Origin: Sporosarcina sp. ANT_H38
Lineage (GTDB): Bacteria; Bacillota; Bacilli; Bacillales_A; Planococcaceae
Reading direction: 5' to 3'
Assembly: GCF_008369195.1 (NCBI RefSeq)
Contig: NZ_VOBC01000001.1
Coordinates: 2,356,001 to 2,420,000, forward strand
Length of the DNA: 64,000 bases
The notes under the pieces were generated by a model, which saw only the letters and a program-made list of their open reading frames with translations, made no database searches and was not told the origin of the DNA. This document shows, one piece after another, positions 34,874 to 47,827 of this stretch (the first letter of the stretch is position 1; each line of letters opens with the position of its first letter). Position numbers and translations under genes: made by a program.

Positions 34874-36094
34874 CTAACTCCTCACAAGCACAACCATATG
34901 CGCAAGCGTCGTATAACCATGCTCTTTCATCAGGTTTTCGACATTCTCCAAATAGTTTGCATTATGGTCGATGGTCTTCGAATACGATTGAACCAGCTTA
35001 ATGACTAGTTCAACAGACAATCCCTCATGATACTTTGCCATTCCAATCAAGTGCAGCTTAATCATAGAAAAATTGATAATGAGCATTGCAAAGCTGTCTG
35101 TTACCGTTTTCTTATTGAACGGGAATAGATTCATAAACACATAGTTCACTAAATAATTCTCTAATATGTACGCATGATCCTCGAAAAATGGTTTATAATT
35201 CGTTTCATATACATTTTGATAGTGCTGAATCACTTCCGCGCCATCATGCTCACCATTCAAGCCAAGCCCCTTAACCATTTCATCAAAACATTCTATATAC
35301 CGTTTACTAGATATTGGACTTGTCGTTCGGTATTTAAGCAGACTTTTACACAAATTTATTTGAAATGAAATATTTGAAGGTAGCTGACTAATAGATTCTA
35401 TGAAAATTTTATTATCTATTTTTCTGTCAAACTCCTGTATAAGTGAGAGCAACTTTTCACTTTTATTACCCGAATCTAGTTCATCGAATTTTTTAAGAAA
35501 TAATCCTAAAACAATCAATCGATTTTCAATCGAAATCGTTCGATTTTGCAACGTTCTGATCGTGAATATTCTCAGGTCCCAGAATAATTCTTGCTGTTCT
35601 TTCGACATGGAGTTCTTTTGTAAAAACCCTTTTGTATCACTTGGTTCCACTTCTTGAACAAAGTCAATACCTCTGTCATTCAAAAGGACAAGTCTCGCTA
35701 CTTCAGGACAAGATAATGTTGCCGTTTTCTCGACTACCCCATCGACTATATTCAAGTTTCTCGGGTATACAGCACATGTATTCGATAAAAACTCGGGACC
35801 CAGTTCTTTTTGTATCTTACATAACCGATCTTCATCCAAAAGAGTACAGCTTTCTGCATCATCCATTTTTATTTTCGCATAGGTAGCATCCGAACCACCC
35901 GACCGATTGCGTGTCACATTTTCTTTCAAGAGTGGTTTCAATTCAGGGTGTTTCGTACCTCTGTATTTATTGAATGTATCTTTATCAACAATAACTCCCC
36001 AGCCTGCACAACATGTATCTTCGCAAGACGAACCGATACATTGGAACTGCTTCATATATTCAGGAAGTATGATTTCCCTCGTTTGTTTTTTCAT
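34874..36094 (-). CDS. fliB: FliB-type flagellin lysine N-methylase
   Basis: A 406-residue protein of the FliB family, which methylates lysine side chains of flagellin. The diagnostic cysteine cluster is at the N-terminus (CIGSSCEDTCCAGW, residues about 19-32) with more cysteines in SCTLLDEDRLC and FLSNTCAVYPR, consistent with a metal or Fe-S site. The start is not certain: the chosen ATG (MKKQTREIILPEYM) is supported by where the family begins, but the AGGG upstream is 12 nt away. It follows pseC by about 130 nt on the same strand and ends at a terminator, so it may have its own promoter. Its target would be Hag. Confidence 0.85.
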   Translation of the reverse strand: MKKQTREIILPEYMKQFQCIGSSCEDTCCAGWGVIVDKDTFNKYRGTKHPELKPLLKENVTRNRSGGSDATYAKIKMDDAESCTLLDEDRLCKIQKELGPEFLSNTCAVYPRNLNIVDGVVEKTATLSCPEVARLVLLNDRGIDFVQEVEPSDTKGFLQKNSMSKEQQELFWDLRIFTIRTLQNRTISIENRLIVLGLFLKKFDELDSGNKSEKLLSLIQEFDRKIDNKIFIESISQLPSNISFQINLCKSLLKYRTTSPISSKRYIECFDEMVKGLGLNGEHDGAEVIQHYQNVYETNYKPFFEDHAYILENYLVNYVFMNLFPFNKKTVTDSFAMLIINFSMIKLHLIGMAKYHEGLSVELVIKLVQSYSKTIDHNANYLENVENLMKEHGYTTLAHMVVLVRS

Positions 36095-36221
36095 AAGCTC
36101 ACACATCCCTAGATCTATTGTATAGACTCGAGTTTTAATTTTCACAAACTCAGACTCTTCATTTAAAACATGAAAAGGATCTTACAAGTTAGCCCTCTAC
36201 CATTGATATCATGACTACCTT

Positions 36222-37367
36222 TTATCTAGCTACATCTTCCAAAGCCCTTACAATAAATAAGACATCTTTATCCGTCATCCCCGCAAACACCGGCAAAGTC
36301 ATCGCTTGCTCATACCACTTCTCCGCCCTCGGGCAAAGACCCCTATCATAACCAAGCCCCTGATAATAAGGATGCCAATAAACAGGAATATAGTGAACAT
36401 GAACACCGATATTGAGTGCCCGCATTTCATCAAAAACATCTTTGCGTGATTTCATCAGCTCTTCACTATTCAATTGAATCATATACAAGTGCCAGCCCGA
36501 ATCATTCCCGGCCAATTGTTTTGGTAAAATGATTCCTGGCACTTCCGCTAATTTCTCATTATACAAAGCAGCTATTTCGCGTCGTCTTTGAATAAACCCA
36601 TCAATCTTCCGCATTTGAGATAATCCCAAAGCAGCTTGAATATCATTCATTCGGTAGTTGTAACCCAGTTCTGTCATTTCGTAATACCAGTCACCCTGTT
36701 CTTCTGCATAAGGTGTTTTACTAATGCCATGGCTACGGAAGAGCTTCAACTTCTCAAAATATTCTTCTGAGTTAGTGGTAATAATACCACCTTCACCTGT
36801 CGTAATCGGCTTTACAGGATGAAAGCTAAACATCGTCATATGAGCCTGGGAACCTACTTTTCGCCTCTTATAATCAGCCCCTAATGAATGTGCTCCATCT
36901 TGAATTACGACTAGGTTATGTACCTCCGCAATGTTCATAATTGTATCTATATCAACAGGTTGTCCAGTAAAATCAACAGGCATGATTGCTTTCGTTTTAG
37001 AAGTTATCTTCTTCTCAATTTCTAGCGGATCAATATTATATGTACGTTCATCAATATCTGCAAAAATCGGAGTGCCACCACAATATAGTACCGCATTCGA
37101 AGTTGCTGCAAACGTAATTGGCGTAGTAATCACTTCATCCCCATCCCCAATTCCCGCTGCATAGCAAGCCCCGTGCAAAGCCGTCGTCCCATTTGAAAAC
37201 GCAACTGCATACTTCGCACCTACATAATTCGCAACAACCTGTTCGAACTCTTCCACTTTCGGTCCCTGTGTTAAAAAAGGCGACCGTAATGTTTCTACCA
37301 CGGCCGCAATGTCGTCTTCATCTATTTGCTGTTTTCCGTAAGATATAAAAGAGGTACGTTTTTTCAC
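36222..37367 (-). CDS. pseC: PseC, UDP-4-amino-4,6-dideoxy-AltNAc transaminase
   Basis: PseC (381 residues) is the PLP-dependent aminotransferase that turns the 4-keto product of PseB into the 4-amino sugar. Family features are FLTQGPKVEEFE near the N-terminus, NGTTALHGACYAAGI, the QDGAHSLGADY Asp that binds the pyridine nitrogen, and the PLP lysine in FHPVKPITTGEGG (about 184). The GTG start overlaps the pseI stop (GTGA) and has GGGAG 8 nt upstream. It is the penultimate gene of the operon. Confidence 0.92.
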   Translation of the reverse strand: MKKRTSFISYGKQQIDEDDIAAVVETLRSPFLTQGPKVEEFEQVVANYVGAKYAVAFSNGTTALHGACYAAGIGDGDEVITTPITFAATSNAVLYCGGTPIFADIDERTYNIDPLEIEKKITSKTKAIMPVDFTGQPVDIDTIMNIAEVHNLVVIQDGAHSLGADYKRRKVGSQAHMTMFSFHPVKPITTGEGGIITTNSEEYFEKLKLFRSHGISKTPYAEEQGDWYYEMTELGYNYRMNDIQAALGLSQMRKIDGFIQRRREIAALYNEKLAEVPGIILPKQLAGNDSGWHLYMIQLNSEELMKSRKDVFDEMRALNIGVHVHYIPVYWHPYYQGLGYDRGLCPRAEKWYEQAMTLPVFAGMTDKDVLFIVRALEDVAR

Positions 37368-38428
37368 AGTAACAACTCCCAACTTAGTGGTGTACCTGCA
37401 ACTAGTGCTTTATTCGCTTTCATTTCGAGCACTTGTTCATAATACTTCGGAGCTAACCCGTATCCTGGTCTAATTACCTTAATATTATCTTTCGTGAATG
37501 CTTCCCCAGCTTCAATATCCTTTGCTACATAAATAGATCTTCTAAATTTCAGTGAGGCTTGTTCCACCTCAGTCGGACCATACGTAACATTCCCCACTGC
37601 CTGCCATGCCCGTTCTGTTTCCACTACAAGAGTAGCCATCTCATCCGGCTCCATTGAAAATGCCGAATCTACTCCACCATCTTTACGTGATAGCGTAAAA
37701 TGTTTTTCGATAACTGTAGCCCCAAGTGCAACACTAGCAACTGCAACACCAGTCCCCATCGTGTGATCGGATAATCCAACCTGTACATCAAATAATTTAC
37801 GCATATGTGGAATGGTTAAGATATTCGTATTTCCGGCAGTAGCGGGGTATGTACTTGTACATTTCAATAAAATCAAGTCCTTGCATCCCGCTTCGCGAGC
37901 AGCACGAACTGTCTCATCAAGTTCAGCAACCGTCGCCATTCCCGTTGAAATGATCATTGGTTTTCCCGTTGCCGCAACTTTTTTAATCAATGGAATATCA
38001 TTGTTTTCAAAAGAAGCAATCTTATAAAGTGCGACATCCAATTCTTCCAGAAAATCAACAGCGGTTTCATCGAACGGAGTACTAAATGGAATCATCCCTA
38101 GCTCACGTGCCCGATCAAAAATCGGCTTATGCCATTCCCACGGGGTATAGGCTTGTCGATAAAGCTGATACAGATTTTGGCCATTCCATAAACTATTCTC
38201 ATCATTGATTTGAAAATCAGGATTTTTGATGTTTAATGTCATCGTGTCTGCCGTATAGGTTTGAATTTTAAGCGCGTGAGCTCCAGCCCTCGCAGCTGCT
38301 TCAACTATTTCTAATGCCCTCTCCAATGATTGATTGTGGTTACCCGACATTTCGGCGATAATAAAAGGCTTTTGACTAATTCCAATCAATAATTCCCCAA
38401 CTTTAACCATAGTCATTTTACTTTTCAC
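37364..38428 (-). CDS. pseI: PseI, pseudaminic acid (nonulosonate) synthase
   Basis: PseI (about 354 residues; NeuB family) condenses the 2,4-diamino-hexose with phosphoenolpyruvate to form the nine-carbon acid. Seen: PFIIAEMSGNHN at the start of the TIM barrel, KIQTYTADTMT, VGLSDHTMGTGVAVASVALG and EKHFTLSRKDGGVDSAFS, which fits pseudaminic more than legionaminic synthases, and a C-terminal antifreeze-like SAF domain (from about 285). Start choice lies between GTG here and an ATG four codons on. It couples to pseC through a 4-nt overlap. Confidence 0.92.
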   Translation of the reverse strand: MKSKMTMVKVGELLIGISQKPFIIAEMSGNHNQSLERALEIVEAAARAGAHALKIQTYTADTMTLNIKNPDFQINDENSLWNGQNLYQLYRQAYTPWEWHKPIFDRARELGMIPFSTPFDETAVDFLEELDVALYKIASFENNDIPLIKKVAATGKPMIISTGMATVAELDETVRAAREAGCKDLILLKCTSTYPATAGNTNILTIPHMRKLFDVQVGLSDHTMGTGVAVASVALGATVIEKHFTLSRKDGGVDSAFSMEPDEMATLVVETERAWQAVGNVTYGPTEVEQASLKFRRSIYVAKDIEAGEAFTKDNIKVIRPGYGLAPKYYEQVLEMKANKALVAGTPLSWELLL

Positions 38429-38451
38429 ACTCTTTTCTTGTATATAATTAC

Positions 38452-39363
38452 TTAACGTTTACGGGCAAATAAAATTACATCTCTTCCAAGTTCATTTATA
38501 GCTAGACTTTCATAAAACTTCTCTTTAACCTCTTCTAAGTTATTTTCAAATAACCTCATTTCAAAATTCTTTCTTTTTTCGTGGCAATGCCTTCCCATTT
38601 TATTATCGTCTATATAATTATCTCCCATCAATAAAAATAACTCCATGGGAAAACTAGTAGTTCGTTTCTTCACGTCAAAACCATTGCCTTCTAATAACTG
38701 TTTAAGGGAATCAAATGTAAAGTAATTCAAATGTAGTGTGGGGCTAATCCACCACGGCTCAAAATCGCATTTATCATATAAAACCTCTTGAAATGCATTA
38801 AAATCATTTGGGACTGCTACACATAGAATACCGTTTTTCTTTAATTTTTGTGCAATTAATTGAATCATTTCTACCGGGGATTGCATATGCTCTAGCACAT
38901 GATTCATATGAATTATATCAAAATTGGGTAAGTCCTTCGCTTGCTTAGATCCGAAAAAATCATTGATTACATTCAAGCCCAAAGACTTTGAATAGGAATA
39001 AGCCTGTCCAGATGGTTCAATACCAACCGTATCCCACCCCAATTCTTGCCCTGCTGTCAGAAAATAACCAGGTCCAGAACCAATGTCCAAAGCAGTTAAC
39101 GTTTCTCCTATTTCAAAGTAACTATCAATAACTTTTACCCTTTCTTTATACACATTAGCAAGCCATTCAGCATCCTCTTTAACGTTCTTTATATATTCTG
39201 GTTTTACTTTTTCATAGTAATCTGCTTTATATAATTGATCCAACTCATTTTGTTCTGGCAATGGTATTATATGCTTAAATAGACAAATTTCACACTCGAT
39301 AATCGAAAAATCTTCACCTTTGTAAACTGAATTTCCTTTATGTAAATTACAATCTTCACTCAT
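38452..39363 (-). CDS. SAM-dependent methyltransferase with N-terminal Cys/His motif
   Basis: A 303-residue class I methyltransferase. An N-terminal Cys/His set (CNLH near 5-8, then ECEICLFKH near 24-32) resembles the zinc-binding head of C- and N-methyltransferases that act on deoxysugars. Motif I is LDIGSGPGYFL (about 93-103), with HMNHVLEHMQSP as the post-motif and a Tyr-rich C-terminal lid. It lies between the ATP-grasp gene and pseI, so it most likely methylates the nonulosonate or its added group. The exact acceptor is not known. Confidence 0.8.
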   Translation of the reverse strand: MSEDCNLHKGNSVYKGEDFSIIECEICLFKHIIPLPEQNELDQLYKADYYEKVKPEYIKNVKEDAEWLANVYKERVKVIDSYFEIGETLTALDIGSGPGYFLTAGQELGWDTVGIEPSGQAYSYSKSLGLNVINDFFGSKQAKDLPNFDIIHMNHVLEHMQSPVEMIQLIAQKLKKNGILCVAVPNDFNAFQEVLYDKCDFEPWWISPTLHLNYFTFDSLKQLLEGNGFDVKKRTTSFPMELFLLMGDNYIDDNKMGRHCHEKRKNFEMRLFENNLEEVKEKFYESLAINELGRDVILFARKR

Positions 39364-39421
39364 ATAACCATCTCCTATATTCCTTAAATATGTAGACTTC
39401 TTTGATGTATTAGAAGAAATT

Positions 39422-40363
39422 TCAATAAATTATTTCTACATCCGAACGGAATATTTTTTTATTAATAATACTAGAGTCATCAAAAATTAAATCATTTAAT
39501 TCTCCAAACGTATCTAATATAGCCCACTCTACATCTTTAAATCCTAGTTTATGCCTAAAAACTAGTGTACTTGAAAATCTAGGATTAATTTCAAAAATAA
39601 CTGGTCCTTTATCTGTCAATCTAAACTGGATATTAACACTTCCATCGAAGTCTATATTACTAGCAAGATCTTTAAGGAAGCTATCTATTATAGGATTTTT
39701 AACCACTTCAGCATATCCGGTTCTTCCTCCTTGAAGTGTACGCCTAAAGGAAATAGTTTGTATTTCACCCTTTTTGGATTTAAAGACGCCGGAAGTAAAT
39801 TCTTTTTCATTAGGCAACAACAATTCTTGGTAGATCCAGTCTTTCCTATATTTTTGATAATACCCAAGATTCTCCTCCGTAAGGATACTCATATCTTTAC
39901 TTCCCGCACTATCCCTACTTTTAACGATACAAGGGATTTTTAAAGGCTCGCCTTCACTAACCAACATCGTCCAAGGAAATGGAAAACCATTACATTCTAA
40001 GTATTGCGCTGTTTTTAATTTATCAAATCCCAACTTCATTATATTAAAACTAGGCATCAACAACGGAACACCTTTTATAGATCTAATTGATTTTTTATTA
40101 AAAAACCTAATCTCATGCTCTGATGTTGGAATTACTAGTTCTACCTTATATTTTATTATTAGCTCTTCCATAAAAACTAGATAATCTGCGTGATTTACTG
40201 CTGGGGATTTAATAAATTCTTGATAGAATTCTTCTGTAGGAAGCTGATCATTAACATCCATTCCATAAATGTCCTTTATCCATGGAATATCTTTCAGGAC
40301 TTTAGACATTCCTATTCCAATATCTCCTGCAGCTCCGGTTACTAAAATAGAATTTATCATCAT
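39422..40363 (-). CDS. ATP-grasp ligase in the nonulosonate operon
   Basis: A 313-residue ATP-grasp protein. It begins with a Rossmann-like pre-ATP-grasp domain (SILVTGAAGDIGIGMSKVL), followed by the ATP-binding half (PCIVKSRDSAGSKDM near 150-165; WIYQELLL hinge) and the catalytic end VIFEINPRFSST near 272-283 with its Mg ligands. Such enzymes join a carboxylate to an amine or thiol through an acyl-phosphate. In this operon it may add an amino acid or other acid to an amino group of the sugar. AAGGAGG gives a clear ATG. It is not a standard member of the pseudaminic acid pathway. Confidence 0.85.
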   Translation of the reverse strand: MMINSILVTGAAGDIGIGMSKVLKDIPWIKDIYGMDVNDQLPTEEFYQEFIKSPAVNHADYLVFMEELIIKYKVELVIPTSEHEIRFFNKKSIRSIKGVPLLMPSFNIMKLGFDKLKTAQYLECNGFPFPWTMLVSEGEPLKIPCIVKSRDSAGSKDMSILTEENLGYYQKYRKDWIYQELLLPNEKEFTSGVFKSKKGEIQTISFRRTLQGGRTGYAEVVKNPIIDSFLKDLASNIDFDGSVNIQFRLTDKGPVIFEINPRFSSTLVFRHKLGFKDVEWAILDTFGELNDLIFDDSSIINKKIFRSDVEIIY

Positions 40364-40385
40364 ATAATTACCTCCTTAAATATTT

Positions 40386-41102
40386 TTATTTGTCATATCT
40401 GTTTCTCGTTAACAAAGAAACTAAATAATCAGAATTGAGATTTTCACTGTTAGTAATTGCATTTGCTAGCCGATCAGTATTGTAAGGAGTTCGATGTGGT
40501 ATAAATGTTCTGTTAGATGTATCTAACAACCCCCATGAAGCGAGTCCACCAACATCTTTGCTCATACCAACTGAACCTACATTAATAAGAACACAGTTAT
40601 TTCGAGGAATTATGAATGGATAATGGCTATGTCCAACAAAAATAAAATCATGTTCTTCATTGAATAATTCAATCATGATTTCTTTTTTTGTATCCGGATA
40701 TAAATACATATCCGGGTGTCCTGGTGCCCCATGGCATAATTTTATGGAAAGCCCATCAAACATCATATTTTTTTCAATTGGTAATTCCGCTAACCAATCA
40801 AGCTCCCCTGCATTCAATTTTTGAAGTGCAAGTTGATGCCCTTCGCCATATTTATTATTTAATTCATGTATATCCTTAGTTCCATTCAGCACTTGTATTA
40901 AAAAACGTTCATGATTTCCTTGTATTGTTGTGGTATTTGAGAGAGTTCGTATTCTCTGAATAACTTTTTCAGGATCAAGATAATAACCTACTAAGTCCCC
41001 CAAAATGAAAAAAGTTTCTACCTTTAATTTTTCCGCATGCTTTAGAACAGCATTCAATGCATCAATATTTCCATGTATATCAGATAAAATTCCTATTCTC
41101 AT
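40386..41102 (-). CDS. Calcineurin-like metallophosphatase in the nonulosonate operon
   Basis: A 238-residue metallophosphoesterase with all family motifs: DIHGN (8-12), GDLVGY (about 35), GNHE (about 63), HGAPG (about 124) and GHSH (about 158). YfcE/MJ0936-type enzymes of this size hydrolyse phosphodiesters or monoesters. It overlaps the SDR gene by 4 nt, so it belongs to the operon. It might remove phosphate from an intermediate (the 9-phosphate route of other nonulosonates uses a phosphatase, though of another fold), but that is inference. Confidence 0.82.
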   Translation of the reverse strand: MRIGILSDIHGNIDALNAVLKHAEKLKVETFFILGDLVGYYLDPEKVIQRIRTLSNTTTIQGNHERFLIQVLNGTKDIHELNNKYGEGHQLALQKLNAGELDWLAELPIEKNMMFDGLSIKLCHGAPGHPDMYLYPDTKKEIMIELFNEEHDFIFVGHSHYPFIIPRNNCVLINVGSVGMSKDVGGLASWGLLDTSNRTFIPHRTPYNTDRLANAITNSENLNSDYLVSLLTRNRYDK

Positions 41103-41791
41103 TTAATTAAATATCCTTTAATAATTTTGCGAGCAACATCTTCTGGAGACATTAATTTATTATTATTTTTGAGTCCTCTAAAGTGATTTAATGTTGGAAA
41201 ATCTTCCACAGAACATTCACGTATATTTTTCTGCATTCTTGTATTCATCACTCCAGGGTCTATATGCTCAACCGTCAATTGCATGTTTTCTTTATTTACT
41301 ACATCTAAAAAGGTCTTGATTGCTTTTTTCGATGAACAATACAAACTCCAACCTTCGATAGATGCTTCCGCTGCACCGGAAGAAATATTTAATATTTTCA
41401 TAGGACCTCGATGTTTATTCAATAAGTAGTTCGTCAATAAAACAGGCATCAGATAGTTCACGTTTATGTGTCTTTCCACGTCTGCATCTTCTTTTATATT
41501 GCCAACCTTTGAAATTGGATTAACGATACCTGCATTGTTAACAAAAATAACTTCAATCGCATTATCATTTATCTTTGAATCTAACTCTATTTTTAATTCA
41601 TTAAAACTTAAGGTGTTTGCTAAATCAAAGCCTATCAATGTTAATAAATTTGAGTTCGATGTGGCTAATATATTCTGCTCCCTGGTAAATGTTCTCCCAA
41701 TACCAATTATCCTTTGTTTATGTTGGGTTAATTGGGTAACCAATTGTTCACCTAGCCCCCTAGAAATACCGGTAATAATAAATAGTTTCAA
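41099..41791 (-). CDS. Short-chain dehydrogenase/reductase in the nonulosonate operon
   Basis: A 230-residue SDR with TGISRGLG (cofactor glycine loop, 8-15), NNAG (about 87), the active-site Ser in NISSGAAEA and YCSSK (Tyr/Lys). It resembles sepiapterin-reductase-like SDRs rather than the extended PseB type. TTG is chosen because AAGGAGTG is 6-8 nt upstream. Its stop overlaps the metallophosphatase start. It could reduce or oxidise a position on the sugar or on its acyl group. Confidence 0.82.
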   Translation of the reverse strand: MKLFIITGISRGLGEQLVTQLTQHKQRIIGIGRTFTREQNILATSNSNLLTLIGFDLANTLSFNELKIELDSKINDNAIEVIFVNNAGIVNPISKVGNIKEDADVERHINVNYLMPVLLTNYLLNKHRGPMKILNISSGAAEASIEGWSLYCSSKKAIKTFLDVVNKENMQLTVEHIDPGVMNTRMQKNIRECSVEDFPTLNHFRGLKNNNKLMSPEDVARKIIKGYLIK

Positions 41792-41806
41792 ATGACACAC
41801 TCCTTA

Positions 41807-42901
41807 TTATAATGAATTCCTAGTTCTTAATTTAAGAATCGCCTTCGTAATCATATTTAACTTAATTAGACTTGGATTCAATAATGCTTGACAGCACTTT
41901 CTCATTTCTTCCAACTTACCGGAATTTGTCAGCAATTTAAAAATTTCCAGTTTAATAATTTCTCGATCTACTTTAATATTTTCTCCTAAACAGAGAATTG
42001 ACCCTTGACTCGCAACTGCTTCAGTTACTTCTCTTTGATTATCCGCAATAATTGTAATTAGCGACGGCAACTCCAAAAAACATCGTTCCCAAATCGTCGC
42101 GCCGCCAGCACCAATCGCAAGATCTGCGTTCCACATCAATTCCGCCATATTATTAACCTGGCAAAAGAAATTTGTATTTGGTATCTCTTTACACATCAGT
42201 TCAATCTCATGACCTCTCGGATTCGATGCCCCAACAACAACATTGATTTCAATTTTAGGAATGATTAATTCCTTAATCGTTTCTAACGTCTTTATCGTTT
42301 CCCCCGTCGGGTCCGTACCGCCGAAAAAGACAAGGATATTATTAACCTCTCCAGTTCTCACTCTAGGTTCATTGGTAGCCTGTAAAAATTCTTCACGAAG
42401 CAGTACATAATTCGGTCCAAGCATCTGAACACAACGTTCCGGGACAAGCCCTTTATAACGTTCATCAGCATTGAGGTAATAGTTTTGATCAAGTAATAAA
42501 TCACAATCATGTATCCTATCCGCTAAATCATCAATAACCATGGTGTGTTTGCTAAAACCAAGAAGTGTACTTTCCCAACGACAGTCTAATCCATAATGAT
42601 CGACAATGATTAAATCAACTTCTTGGTTAATTTCTTTTAATATCGCAATAGTTTCTTCAGCATCCTGATTCCAATTTTCTTTCGTCCACTGTACACCCTG
42701 CACATCACTTCCAGATGGTGATAATACAGCTACATTCTCCCCTTGACTTCGTAAAAAAGAAACTGTATTCCCTTCAAAATCACGACAAATAAACGTCACT
42801 TCTACACTGTGACGTTTAAGTTGTTTTGCAAGTGTTAAACAACGCATTACATGGCCTGTTCCGATTTCAATTGAAGCATCTGTGCGAATAACTACGTTCA
42901 T
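41807..42901 (-). CDS. pseG: PseG, UDP-sugar hydrolase of pseudaminic acid synthesis
   Basis: PseG (364 residues) cuts UDP from UDP-2,4-diacetamido-2,4,6-trideoxy-altrose. The start RTDASIEIGTGHVMRCLTLA carries the catalytic His of the GHxxRC motif, and FFGGTDPTG and GAGGATIWER are nucleotide-sugar-binding segments of the GT-B fold. It is longer than the 270-280 of Campylobacter PseG, as in SpsG-type proteins. Here it is the step after the 4-amine is capped, which in standard pathways needs PseH. Confidence 0.9.
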   Translation of the reverse strand: MNVVIRTDASIEIGTGHVMRCLTLAKQLKRHSVEVTFICRDFEGNTVSFLRSQGENVAVLSPSGSDVQGVQWTKENWNQDAEETIAILKEINQEVDLIIVDHYGLDCRWESTLLGFSKHTMVIDDLADRIHDCDLLLDQNYYLNADERYKGLVPERCVQMLGPNYVLLREEFLQATNEPRVRTGEVNNILVFFGGTDPTGETIKTLETIKELIIPKIEINVVVGASNPRGHEIELMCKEIPNTNFFCQVNNMAELMWNADLAIGAGGATIWERCFLELPSLITIIADNQREVTEAVASQGSILCLGENIKVDREIIKLEIFKLLTNSGKLEEMRKCCQALLNPSLIKLNMITKAILKLRTRNSL

Positions 42902-42914
42902 CTTGAATCACGTC

Positions 42915-43529
42915 CTACATTTTCTTTTGCAATAAAAACCAAGTAATATCATCTTGTGGAAAGCTATTATCCCTATGATAAACAAATCCATAATCAATTA
43001 ATTCTAAGTCGCTATATTTATCAAGCATTTCTCCGGCAAAGTCTCTTTTAAATAGCCTTTCTTTATGCCCACGATAATCTATTTCAACTGGCGTTGGATT
43101 ATAGTATTCGGTAATACAAATATATTTGCTACTTGTGTTATAGAGTAATTCATAAACATCATTTAGAAACTCCGGATTTATATGAATAAGAACACCTTTA
43201 ATTAAAACAAAGTCGCGTGTATAGTCCACTTCGAAATTTAATATTGACTGATTATATATTTGCACGTCATTTAATTCACTCAAATGCTTCACAGCTTCAG
43301 AGTTGATTTCAATAGCTGACAGGTTAGCATTTGGAAGTATTTCTTTAATTGCTCTCAAATTCAAACCTATATTTGATCCGAATTCAATGACTGAATTGAC
43401 TTGATTTGTTTTTGATAAAATAGTTGAAAAAAGAGGAATATTTATTGCATGGTTTTGGTTTCTACTAATATATTCATTTCCAAAGTCTTCTGTCCAAAAA
43501 ATTTCTTGTTCTGTTTTAAACTATTTCAC
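42915..43529 (-). pseudogene. Pseudaminic-acid-associated methylase with amber stop at codon 3
   Basis: The reading frame resembles the pseudaminic acid biosynthesis-associated methylase family: KTEQEIFWTEDFGNEYISRN, motif I VIEFGSNIGLN, then a full C-terminal half. A GTG with GGAAG 8 nt upstream is the natural start, but codon 3 is TAG; the frame is then open for about 200 codons. No usual start codon follows before a TTG at 43364, and starting there would remove motif I. So the gene is either newly inactivated, read through or started at a rare codon, or the base is a sequencing error. It sits between pseF-like and pseG genes. Confidence 0.6.
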
Positions 43530-43566
43530 TAAAAATACTTCCAATTATGTTTGAAAGTGAAAGCCA

Positions 43567-44321
43567 TTATAACTTCTTTTGCTCAATATGTGCATTAAGT
43601 TCTATCCATGATGGATTCTCAGCGAGTACTCCAATGACATCTTGCGTAGTGAATTTTGGATTAATTGGATATAACACCTGTAATATACGTTGTATTAGTT
43701 CAAAGTCTTCTTCTGTATCAACCGTCCAGCGATGATTTCCTAGATTCGGGGAACATTTTAGATTTCCCAACTGAAACTTTTCTGGATTCATATATAGGTA
43801 CGATGTCACATGCTCACGTTCTCTTTCTAGAGAAGCATTTTCATACGCCTTTTGTAAAGCACTAATCGAGAATACCTCCACATCCAATCCTCGTGGGAAG
43901 GTTTGTTCCAATGTATTCGAAACATAATCAAATTCTGCTAGCTGGTTCAAATATAACTGAATAACTTGATCCGTCACCTCAGGATCAATTAATGGACAAT
44001 CCGATGTGAGACGCACAACTACGTCAGCACTATATTCTGTTGCGGCCTCATAATAACGAGAAAGAACATCTTCTTCTGAACCACGGTAAACATTAACACC
44101 AAACTGCTCGCACAAATTTGCAATTACATTATCATTTTTCTTGTCAGTAGTTGCCACGATAATTTTATCGATTAGCGTGGATCTACTAACTCGCTCAATC
44201 TGATATTCAAGTAATGTTTTGTCCATTACTGTCTTTAGAACTTTTCCAGGCAATCTTGTTGAGCCCATTCTTGCCTGAATGATTGCTACTACTTTTAAGC
44301 TTTTACTACTAGATTTTATCA

Positions 44322-44322
<1 letters not shown>
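43567..44322 (-). CDS. SpsF/PseF-like cytidylyltransferase, CMP-nonulosonate synthetase
   Basis: A 251-residue nucleotidyltransferase with VVAIIQARMGSTRLPGKVL at its N-terminus (phosphate loop and CTP base contacts) and VVRLTSDCPLIDPE for the metal Asp. It is closer to SpsF of the B. subtilis sps operon than to Campylobacter PseF, but in this operon it is the only candidate for activating the sugar to the CMP form. GTG overlaps the pseB stop by one base (TAGTG), with GGGAAG 6 nt upstream. Confidence 0.86.
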
Positions 44323-47153
<2,831 letters not shown>

Positions 47154-47167
<14 letters not shown>

Positions 47168-47756
47168 GCCTAGTACCCACCGTATCAATTGTTTTTCCAA
47201 TATCAGTTTCCAACGACTCAAATAGTGGAATAAACTCGTACTGAATAATATCTGCAATGAGGATGTTATCACTATTATCTACAGCTTCAGAGAGATTTAC
47301 AATTTCAGTTTTCATCGACTTTGAGAGTTCCATGCAAGTATTCCAATCTTCCGGTCGCTCGTTACTCTTATTAACAACCTCCAACATTTCATCAAGCCAC
47401 TGAAGTCCATCCATAAGCTGACTAAAGCTAGATCGAATTTCAGACGTCGGATTCGAATAAAACCCTTCCGGGAGCGAAACAAGTTCCGGTTTGGCGCGCT
47501 TTAAATAATCCTCCGCTGAAAGAAGAACATCATTCAAAAATTCCTTCTCCGTCTTCGCAATCACTTCAAGTTTTTCAATTCGATCGACGTTCAGGGTTAA
47601 ATAATCTTCATGGTCCTCATAAACTTCCGTTCCATCGGCTATGAAATGACTAAAATAGTAATTTCCTTTAAGTAATTCATTTATTTTCGCAATAACTTCG
47701 TCCTGAGACGGTGTCTTGTCAAATTCAACATGTTGCTCATGAAAGATTAGTTCCAC
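47154..47756 (-). CDS. Uncharacterised acidic helical protein, first gene of the maf-pse operon
   Basis: A 200-residue acidic protein (MELIFHEQHVEFDKTPSQ start) with no domain I recognise, mostly helical, without signal peptide or membrane segment. The GTG start is supported by CTGGAGG 8 nt upstream. It overlaps maf1 by 14 nt, so it is coupled to it. Possible roles are a Maf partner or flagellin-binding factor, but nothing in the sequence proves it. Confidence 0.7.
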
Positions 47757-47827
47757 AGCTGCATTCCTCCAGTAATATAGCAATATAGTTATCTATTTAT
47801 ATATAGTGTATCATGCTCATACTCTTT

